In this document: in pieces, positions 9,728-15,094 of the stretch
Position numbering within the stretch: position 1 is the first letter of the stretch
Layout of the letters: each line of letters begins with the position of its first letter
Source: Cochliopodium minus
Taxonomy: Eukaryota; Discosea; Himatismenida; Cochliopodiidae
Length of the DNA stretch: 15,094 nucleotides
NCBI GenBank assembly: GCA_024220525.1
Contig: JAMYWO010000594.1
Location: 1-15,094 of the forward strand
Reading direction: 5' to 3'
Made by a program: the position numbers and the translations under genes
The notes under the pieces: model-generated
Database searches by the model: none
Told to the model about the DNA's origin: nothing
The model's input: the letters and a program-made list of their open reading frames with translations, nothing else

Positions 9728-10699
9728 ATGTATATAGGGATGAAATCAATAAGAAGAGTTTTGGTAGGAACGATAATAGTGTTGATGATATTATATTCAT
9801 ATTTGTTATCAATATCATCCAATAACTTGAGAAAGCAAAGGAATCCTAATGATAGGTCTTCCAAATTGGAGAAAACATTATGCATGTCAATCATTGGATC
9901 TCCAAGAATATTTTTCACCATGCAAAAAAATGTGATGGCGATGGAGAAGAGCTGCGATTGGCTATTCTTCACATACAACCCAGGGGAGGCAAAAAAATTT
10001 AAGAATGGTACGGATGAGCTGAAAAAGAGAGGATATAACATAAGGATGATAGATGTATCGCAACAATCAACAGTGAAGACCTTTATCTTTTATAATTACA
10101 GAAATTTGGGGATATTGGAGGAATACGATCATGTCTTCTTTATGGATGAGGATATCTCAATATTGGGATGGAATCTGCATCACTATATGGATGTATTGAA
10201 ATGCAATTATGGGCACATACCTCTTATCTCGCAGCCCATGACCTTTAAGGATGAAAGCCGCCATTTTGCTATCAACAGATATTCTTCCTTTGAAAGCACA
10301 GCTAATCTCACCATCTCATCCATCCACAGCAATTTTGTGGAGGTCAATGTGTTCCTCATGAAGAGAGATTATTTTCAGTATTATTTTGGCAAGGTGTTTC
10401 TTCACGAGGAAGCTTCAACATGTTGTGGTGTTGATATATCATGGTGTGGCCCACCCATTTATCGATACATCAAGCAGATGAAATTGCCTCATGATACTGT
10501 CGCCTGTTCTATCGTGCACTATTTCAACGTTGTGCATCAGAATATGAGAACTCTCACTTCCAAAGATGGATATCTCTCTCGTTGTGGCGGAGATATCGCT
10601 TTGTATCATAATAAAAATCTCACCATTAATGACGGCATTATAAATTCCATCACTTTTGTCAATACCACTTACTTGGAATGTTATAATAGACATGATTGA
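9728..10699 (+). CDS. DUF707-like putative glycosyltransferase, type II membrane protein
   Basis: A single exon of 323 residues ending in TGA. A second possible start is the Met at residue 5. One membrane anchor spans about residues 11-29 (VLVGTIIVLMILYSYLLS) behind a short basic N-terminus, so the rest is predicted to be lumenal. The fold core shows EYDHVFFMDEDI (about 132-143) with a D-E-D acidic motif, ISQP (167-170), NFVEV (about 202-206), GVDISWCG (234-241), and a later VVHQNM stretch. The same order, with YDYIFLWDEDL, SQPAL, W/FVEM, WGLD and a final VVH, is typical of the DUF707 family of plants and protists, whose members look like GT-A glycosyltransferases of the secretory pathway. 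Substrate and activity are unknown. N-x-S/T sites in the body fit a Golgi or ER lumenal location. Family call is fairly good; enzymatic function is inference. Confidence 0.8.
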   Translation: MYIGMKSIRRVLVGTIIVLMILYSYLLSISSNNLRKQRNPNDRSSKLEKTLCMSIIGSPRIFFTMQKNVMAMEKSCDWLFFTYNPGEAKKFKNGTDELKKRGYNIRMIDVSQQSTVKTFIFYNYRNLGILEEYDHVFFMDEDISILGWNLHHYMDVLKCNYGHIPLISQPMTFKDESRHFAINRYSSFESTANLTISSIHSNFVEVNVFLMKRDYFQYYFGKVFLHEEASTCCGVDISWCGPPIYRYIKQMKLPHDTVACSIVHYFNVVHQNMRTLTSKDGYLSRCGGDIALYHNKNLTINDGIINSITFVNTTYLECYNRHD

Positions 10700-11143
10700 A
10701 AGGAAAAAAGATGATCCACCTCTTCTTCATAATTGTTTTGTAACTCCTCTGATTTTCTTTTTTTCCAATCTCCTATTTTATTTATTTTAATTTTTTATTT
10801 TTTTATTAAAATATAAACTTTTGTTGTAACTTTCTTCTGTTTATTATTTTGACAGTGATAGAATAATGATCATGATCTATTTCAATCAAATGCTTTTTCT
10901 CTTTTTTATAATTTGACTGGAAAAAATTTAATTTTAATTTTTTTTTATTTTCCTTCAAATAAAATTAATACTTTGAGATCAACTTTTCATTATTCGACAA
11001 AACAAAAAAAAATACTTATCAAAAGAGGTGAACACAAATTTGCAAAGAATGGACAAAATTTGATTATGTTTCTTTATTTCTTCTTACATTAATTTATAAA
11101 GAAATCAACATAAAAATTAGAAAAAGTAAAGATATATGCCTTT

Positions 11144-11200
11144 ATGCAGACGAGTGGGTTATACATAACAAGAGTACAATATAACCTAAAGAGTATGCAT
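11144..11200 (+). ncRNA. Candidate small hairpin RNA, copy B
   Basis: The outer stem is ATGCAGAC (11144-11151) with GTATGCAT (11193-11200), seven of eight pairs. Then come linker GA, motif GTGGG, inner stem GGGTTAT (11156-11162) with ATAACCT (11180-11186, one G-U pair), and a short TAC/GTA apical stem. The 3' side reads CCTAAAGA before the closing stem. A four-T run follows at 11212-11215. An upstream TTATGTTTCT at about 11064 lies 83 bases before the stem and resembles the block ahead of C and D. Confidence 0.55.
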
Positions 11201-11305
11201 TTAGAAAAAAATTTTATAAGAGAAAATAGTATTCCCATTTAAAATGAGAAAGAATTATTTTCAATTATATGAAATTTTTACATTATTTGGTGATTATTTT
11301 TAGAG

Positions 11306-11378
11306 TGATTGTTATGTTTCTCCAAAATACATTAATAAATTGAACAATTAACATATTAAGTTGAAAAAACATGGTTTA
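11306..11378 (+). promoter_or_regulatory. Conserved upstream block of hairpin RNA copy C
   Basis: This block matches 11826-11898 at 71 of 73 positions, starting TGATTGTTATGTTTCTCC and ending ACATGGTTTA. It sits at the same distance from the hairpin in both copies: TTATG begins 74 bases before the CATAC stem. The block is better conserved than the hairpin it precedes. That fits an external promoter element (the PSE type used by snRNA-like genes), although a recent duplication is also possible. Confidence 0.5.
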
Positions 11379-11383
11379 TTATA

Positions 11384-11437
11384 TACATACGAGTGGGTAA
11401 TACATAATTGAAGTATAATATAACCTAACAGTATGCA
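11384..11437 (+). ncRNA. Candidate small hairpin RNA, copy C
   Basis: The outer stem is TACATAC (11384-11390) with GTATGCA (11431-11437), six of seven pairs. Linker GA and GTGGG follow. The inner stem GGGTAAT (11395-11401) / ATAACCT (11420-11426) has one mismatch, and an apical ATAC/GTAT stem sits at 11400-11403 and 11413-11416. The 3' motif is ACCTAACAG. A seven-T run at 11448-11454 is a plausible Pol III terminator. The motif CCTAACAG next to the closing stem resembles the CCUUACAG of dictyostelid class I RNAs, which also have a stem joining the two ends. Confidence 0.6.
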
Positions 11438-11825
11438 ATAAATGCTATTTTTTTATTATTTTTATTTATTCAAAATTTGTAAAATTTGAAAACCTATTTA
11501 TTGTAAGAAAAAAATCAGAATGAAAAAAATTTGAGAAAATCTAATGGGAATATAGAGGTGGAGATCAAAGGATTGATTGAAACTTTAATTGATTTCTCAT
11601 TTTGAATTGAGGAAGTTCACAAAGTAAAAACTTTATGGAAAAAACTATATGACTAGTTTTGAATATAGAAAGAAAAGGAAACCATAAACAAAGATATGTT
11701 TCAATAACTCTGACATCATATGAATTGTTGAAAAATTAAATTTTTATAGAAGTAAATTATAGTTATATGTAAATTAACAAAATAACATTTGAAATTTTTG
11801 CTATTTATTGATTATTTTTATAGAA

Positions 11826-11898
11826 TGATTGTTATGTTTCTCCAAAATACATTAATAAATTGAACAATTAACATAATAAGTTGGAAAAACATGGTTTA
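11826..11898 (+). promoter_or_regulatory. Conserved upstream block of hairpin RNA copy D
   Basis: Second copy of the 73-base block at 11306-11378, with two differences only. Weaker similarity extends about 35 bases further upstream (a GAAATTTTT start near 11791, and 11271 in the other copy). It ends six bases before the hairpin stem. Confidence 0.5.
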
Positions 11899-11903
11899 AT
11901 TTC

Positions 11904-11957
11904 TACATACGACTGGGTAATATATAATAAAAGTATGATAGTACCTAATAGTATGAA
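11904..11957 (+). ncRNA. Candidate small hairpin RNA, copy D
   Basis: The closing stem is CATAC (11906-11910) with GTATG (11951-11955), plus one outer T-A pair beyond a mismatch. Linker GA is followed by CTGGG, a variant of GTGGG. The inner stem GGGTA/TACCT covaries with GGGTT/AACCT of copy B. An apical ATAT/GTAT stem keeps pairing through a G-U in place of the G-C of copy C. The 3' motif is ACCTAATAG. A nine-T run at 11958-11966 directly follows and would stop Pol III. Confidence 0.6.
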
Positions 11958-12103
11958 TTTTTTTTTATATAATTTATTCAAAATGTGAAAAATGATTTTT
12001 TGAAAAGATAAATATTTCTTCAAAAAGAAAAAAACAAGAATGTTTGAAAAAAGATGGTGAATATGAATCTATTTTGAACATTGATTTACCTTTAATTTCC
12101 ACC

Positions 12104-12692
12104 ATGAAATATATTAAAATAAAATTTGGTCCATTTCATTTGTAAAGATAAATCAATTGAAAAGATAAATCATATGGGAAATGGCACTTTTTCACCAAAT
12201 AATGGAAAAAACGATATTCCCAAAAAATTTAAAGCGAAAAATGGTCTTTATGAACAAGAAATGAAGATTACACCTGTAATTACAATAGTTTCAAAATCAT
12301 TCAGTTGTTATTTCTTTAATAAAGGTAAATCATACTTTGAATATATAAAAGTGGAATAAAATTAAATACTGAAAAGGAAAATTATATATATATATATATG
12401 GATAATTGGTTATTAATAGAGGGATAATGAAGGAATTAATGAATTTAAGATAATCATTTACAATTTTTAAAATCAATATATATTCTAAATACAATTGATA
12501 ATCAAAGATATTTAAATAATGAGAGTATACTCTTGGTGGAATTATGGATTTAAAAACATTCACTTTTAATTTTAATGGAATTTCTCCGCATCAAATTGAA
12601 AATGTTATTACATCAAAAAAATATTTCTTAAAATAAAATGTATCAACCAAAATGAAATCTTTGTGATTAAAAAAAAAATTCTATTATAAAAG
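12104..12692 (+). pseudogene. Decayed 5' part of an RCC1-repeat gene (or badly resolved first exons)
   Basis: Several pieces look like RCC1 blade strands but lie in different frames. An ATG at 12104 opens MKYIKIKFGPFHL and stops. The frame from 12126 continues with FICKDKSIEKINHMGNGTF and later ITIVSKSFSCYFFNKG before a donor-like GTAAAT at 12323. Around 12526, RVYSWWNYGFKNIHF runs into a stop. The ATG at 12543 gives a piece with NGISPHQIENVITSKKYFL and stops at 12633. Each frame break is one or two bases, often in an A- or T-run. One legal splice (12322 to 12693) would join SFSCYFFNK to ETGDMYSFG, skipping the middle, so a working gene with a 370-base intron cannot be excluded. Decay by frameshift explains the leftover similarity better. 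Confidence 0.45.
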
Positions 12693-14347
12693 AAACGGGA
12701 GACATGTACTCATTCGGATTAAGTAAAGAGATTTCAAAAAAAAAAACAATAAAAATTAAAAATAAACCTGAAAAAAAAAAAACTTTTCAAAAAGATGATT
12801 TCGGACAATTAGGACAAAGAGACAACAAAGAAGAAAAAACAGGGATAGCAAACAAGATGACAATGATAGATTTCGAAATAAAATCCTTCTCGGCGGGCGA
12901 AAAATATTTCTCCTGCATTGACAAAAAAGGAAATTGGTACATCTGCGGACTAAATAGTGTCACTAACCAGCCATACCACGAAGAGAGGGGTCTTTTACAT
13001 TTGGTGGAGGGAGTTCAGTTCAAGCTTTGTTTGTCCTCTGACATTTTTTGTTTGGGGTTGAGTGAGGACGGTGTTTTGTATGTCATTGGTCGTGATGAGT
13101 TTTCTACTTTTGGCGGCGAGAAAAATATGGGTGATCCTGTCAAAATTGATACTCCTTTCGGTACTTTTTTTTTCAAACAAGAATAATTCATGTTAGTCAA
13201 ACTATTTGTGCAAATTTTTTTTTTAAAAATTACTTTGAAAAAAAATGGAAATTTAATTTTGTTTTCATTTTGATTTTTTTCATTTTCATTTTTTAAAAAT
13301 TTTTTTTTCATTTAATTTATTTATTTTTTAAACCAATCTTACCTAATTATTCCATTATTTTTTTTAAAAATAATTATTCCATTATTTTTTTAAAAATTAT
13401 TTTACAATTAATTTCTTTTATAGGAAAAATAAAGCAAATGTGGTGCGGTAGATATTCTGTTTTAGTTTTGGTGGAAGACGGGAAATTTTATTATACAGGA
13501 ATGGATATTTTTGGAGGAGGTAAAATTGTGGAACAATTTGTTGAAGTTCGCAAAGACTTAAATATAGACACTGAAAATCTTTCTGGTATTGCCTTTGAGG
13601 CTACTTGTGTTCTATTATTAAAAACTACTGGTAAAATTTTTTTTATTATTTTTTTAAATTTTGAATATCTTTATTTTTTTTAAAATTTCAATATTTTATT
13701 TATTTTTTTAACTTTTTTATTATTTCTCATTATTTTAAATTCATTCTTATTTTTTTTATTTTTATTAGGGGCCATTTTCACGGTAGAGGAAGAAAGAGTC
13801 CAAAAGAGACCTTGTACTGGACCCATTTGCTGTATCTCAGCTTCCATCACGGAATATCTTTATTTAGACAGTAATGGACAAATTTATGATAATGATGGTA
13901 AAAATAAACAAAATAAAAATAAATTTAAAATAAAAATATTAAAAATATCAAAATTGAAAAACAATTAAAAATAATTTTAAATTTTTTTTAATTTTTTTTG
14001 AAGGGAATAAAATTTACTTTCCTGAGCCCATTGCTGAGATAGTTTGTGCTAATGAGTTTGTCATGGCCGTTTCTAAAAACACCAACACACTTTATTTATC
14101 TTCTTTTTCGGTTCCACAAAAAGGGTAAAAAAAAAAATAACAAAAAATCTTGATTCCTTTAATTATTTAACAAAAGGTCTTTTGGTAAAAAAATTTTTTT
14201 TTATTTTTATTTATTTTCATTTATCTAATATTTTTTTTTTAAAAAGGTGATTATGGAGAAGTTTCTTCTCCTCAAAAAAATGTGAATGAAAATTTCAACA
14301 AATTTGTAGATGTTCCTTTTCCTGTTACTCTTGTTCTCAAAAAATGA
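12693..14347 (+). CDS. RCC1-repeat (beta-propeller) protein, six exons, one apparent frameshift
   Basis: Exons by eye: 12693-13160, 13424-13630, 13769-13897, 14004-14124, 14247-14347; an earlier exon probably lies upstream. The protein shows RCC1-type strands at regular spacing: GDMYSFGLS, DFGQLGQRDN, SAGEKYFSCIDKKGNWYICG, DIFCLGLSEDGVLYVIG, QMWCGRYSVLVLVEDGKFYY, LLLKTTGAIFTVEE, EYLYLDSNGQIYDNDG and FVMAVSKNTNTLYLSS. RCC1 blades form seven-bladed propellers used in guanine-nucleotide exchange, chromatin binding or ubiquitin signalling; which applies here cannot be told. Splice phases agree for four junctions. At the last junction canonical splicing gives GG+G then TGA, whereas one base fewer would read QKGDYGEVSS and continue to the TGA at 14345. 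Either the protein ends early or there is an indel. An A-rich insert (KKKTIKIKNKPEKKKTFQK) lies in the first blade. Confidence 0.65.
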
Positions 14348-14425
14348 AAGAAAATATTTATAAAATTATTATTGTTTATTAAAAAAAATTTGAAAAAAAT
14401 AAAAATTTGATGGAAAATAAATAAT

Positions 14426-14429
14426 AAAA
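14426..14429 (-). terminator. Pol III T-run after the tRNA-like gene
   Basis: On the minus strand the tRNA-like sequence is followed, one base after its acceptor stem, by TTTT and then A/T-rich sequence. A run of four T's directly downstream is the normal eukaryotic Pol III stop. Confidence 0.6.
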
Positions 14430-14500
14430 CGGCCTAATGAGGAATCGAACCTCAGCTTATAGGTTTAGAGAATATCGTGCTACCATTACACTATTAGGCT
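14430..14500 (-). tRNA. tRNA-like gene with anticodon CTA (reads UAG), glutamine-type D arm
   Basis: Read on the minus strand: acceptor AGCCTAA pairs with TTAGGCC except at the first position (A-C); T8 A9; D stem GTGT/GCAC with an AATGGTA loop; anticodon loop CTCTAAA (plus-strand 14464-14470), giving anticodon CTA at 14468-14466; T arm TGAGG-TTCGATT-CCTCA; discriminator G at 14430. The A box (TAGTGTAATGG) and B box (GGTTCGATTCC) fit Pol III promoters. The D arm GTGTAATGGT-AGCAC matches eukaryotic tRNA-Gln, whose CTG loop CTCTGAA differs from this one by one base. Oddities are two unpaired T/C positions at the top of the anticodon stem (ATATT against CCTAT) and the open first acceptor pair. 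It could be a genuine UAG-reading Gln tRNA, or a decayed tRNA-Gln whose anticodon drifted. Confidence 0.75.
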
Positions 14501-14688
14501 TAAATATCTGTATTTAAGTGTTTTAACTATTAAATACCTTTTTTATAATATATTTTTAATTTGTTTTCATTATAAACTTTATGTTTGGTTTTTTCATTTC
14601 ATAAAAAGGATTACCTTTTAATTTTCAAAAAAAGTTTTCTAAATTTTCAATCTAATCTCTTCTCTTTATTTAAAAAAAAAAAAAAAAA

Positions 14689-15045
14689 ATGAAAGAAGAG
14701 ATTCATATTTCAGAAATGGAATCTATTAATGCTTTGAAAGAATTCGAATTTCAAATAGAATATTATTTGAGTGTTGAAAATTTGGGAAAGGATGCATTCT
14801 TGATAAATCTTATAGAAGAATATGGAGGGATCCCCATTGATAAGCTATTGAGCTTTGGAAGAATGAAGATGATTATTGAAAAATACAAAATGAATAGGCA
14901 AAATGCCTTTGAACTTTTATCAACAGGAAAAATATTTAAATTGGAGATAGTGGATAAAGAAAATCAGGTCTACATTCTAAAAACTGATGATAAAATTATG
15001 GAGAAAATAAATAGAGGTGAGCAAATATTTTTTAATCTCACATGA
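14689..15045 (+). CDS. La-motif (HTH La) RNA-binding protein, possibly 3' incomplete
   Basis: The start follows a 17-base A-run. The 118-residue frame is almost entirely a La motif: EFQIEYYLSVENLGKDAFLI (residues 20-39) then GGIPIDKLLSFGRMKMII. The conserved Gln, both aromatic residues, Asp and Phe that hold the UUU-3'OH end of Pol III transcripts in La proteins correspond to Q22, Y25, Y26, D35 and F37. La and La-related proteins normally carry one or more RRM domains after this winged helix, and none is present before the TGA at 15043. A good donor (GTGAGC) at 15017, after the first base of a codon, suggests the true gene splices to exons beyond the right edge; the short reading is the alternative. 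The A-rich leader and absence of nearby coding make this the first exon. Product is probably nuclear or cytoplasmic. Confidence 0.8.
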   Translation: MKEEIHISEMESINALKEFEFQIEYYLSVENLGKDAFLINLIEEYGGIPIDKLLSFGRMKMIIEKYKMNRQNAFELLSTGKIFKLEIVDKENQVYILKTDDKIMEKINRGEQIFFNLT

Positions 15046-15094
15046 TTTAAAGAAAAATGTTCAAAATCATGATGATTACCATCTTATAAATTCA

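Larger units (their letters stand above)
10700..12103. other. Gene-free stretch of about 1.4 kb carrying three hairpin RNA candidates
   Basis: No open frame of note and no convincing splice-bounded exon is visible. The first 300 bases are probably the 3' flank of the glycosyltransferase-like gene. From 11064 onward the stretch holds three diverged copies of one unit (upstream block, hairpin, T-run), spaced 240 and 520 bases apart. Between copies C and D (about 11500-11790) the sequence is less A/T-monotonous but shows no tRNA, snoRNA or snRNA signature that I can recognise. Confidence 0.7.

Noticed and set aside
9655-10041. 128-codon minus-strand open frame over the start of the glycosyltransferase-like gene
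   Set aside because: Hydrophobic shadow of the real gene, with no family features.
11144-11165. Dictyostelid DUSE-like AACCCAC on the minus strand within the hairpins
   Set aside because: It matches only seven of nine positions and is simply the complement of the GTGGGTT stem, so it is not independent evidence.
11144-11200. Y RNA, U6, U1-U5 snRNA, or box C/D or H/ACA snoRNA identity for the hairpins
   Set aside because: None of the defining motifs of those families (for example RTGATGA with CTGA, ACA tail, Sm site or ACAGAGA) could be found in place.
11144-11957. Three spaced repeats considered as a CRISPR array or transposon ends
   Set aside because: Spacing is 240 and 520 bases, copies are diverged but keep base pairing, and there is no transposase; the genome is eukaryotic.
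12330-12563. 77-codon minus-strand open frame
   Set aside because: Ile/Tyr/Phe-rich low-complexity frame in decayed RCC1 sequence, without splice partners or recognisable domain.

Overview
This window comes from a eukaryotic nuclear genome that is very AT-rich and probably belongs to a free-living protist. Genes are cut by many short introns of more than 85-90% A+T, usually starting GTAAA/GTAAT and ending TAG/AAG. Coding starts sit behind A-runs, as in the CLU-family, coiled-coil and La-motif genes. One protein carries a poly-asparagine insert from AAT/AAC codons. There are no bacterial operons or Shine-Dalgarno sites. The style recalls amoebae such as dictyostelids, but I cannot name the organism. 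Terminators seen are TAA (two genes) and TGA (three genes); TAG is not used as a terminator by any gene I can close.

Layout. Bases 1-69 are an AAATAAA microsatellite. Bases 189-4994 (minus) hold at least 13 exons of a CLU (clustered mitochondria) family protein that runs off the left edge. A 463-base divergent promoter region follows. Bases 5458-7446 (plus) encode, in seven exons, a 475-residue multi-pass membrane protein whose halves look like a 5+5 transmembrane duplication. Bases 7674-8796 (plus) encode a coiled-coil protein with a KEN-box-like motif and several S/T-P-basic sites. Bases 9728-10699 (plus) are an intronless DUF707-like putative glycosyltransferase with an N-terminal membrane anchor. 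Bases 12104-14347 (plus) hold an RCC1-repeat gene: the first 600 bases look decayed and the later exons are well preserved apart from one apparent frameshift. A tRNA-like gene with anticodon CTA lies at 14430-14500 (minus). Bases 14689-15045 (plus) encode a La-motif (HTH La) protein.

The two large gene-free stretches (8797-9727 and 10700-12103) are the most unusual part. They contain four diverged copies (9112, 11144, 11384, 11904) of a hairpin of about 50 nt. Each has a covarying closing stem, a GTGGG/CTGGG motif on the 5' side, an inner stem, a conserved ACC(T/A)AAnA motif on the 3' side, and a downstream T-run. Two copies share a 73-nt upstream block with 71 identities, while their hairpins share only about 47 of 59 positions. 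This looks like an undescribed family of small non-coding RNAs with an external promoter. Its shape and its CCTAACAG motif are reminiscent of the dictyostelid class I RNAs.

The genes do not form an obvious pathway. All exon boundaries were worked out by eye from splice signals, phase continuity and family similarity, without transcripts or database searches.
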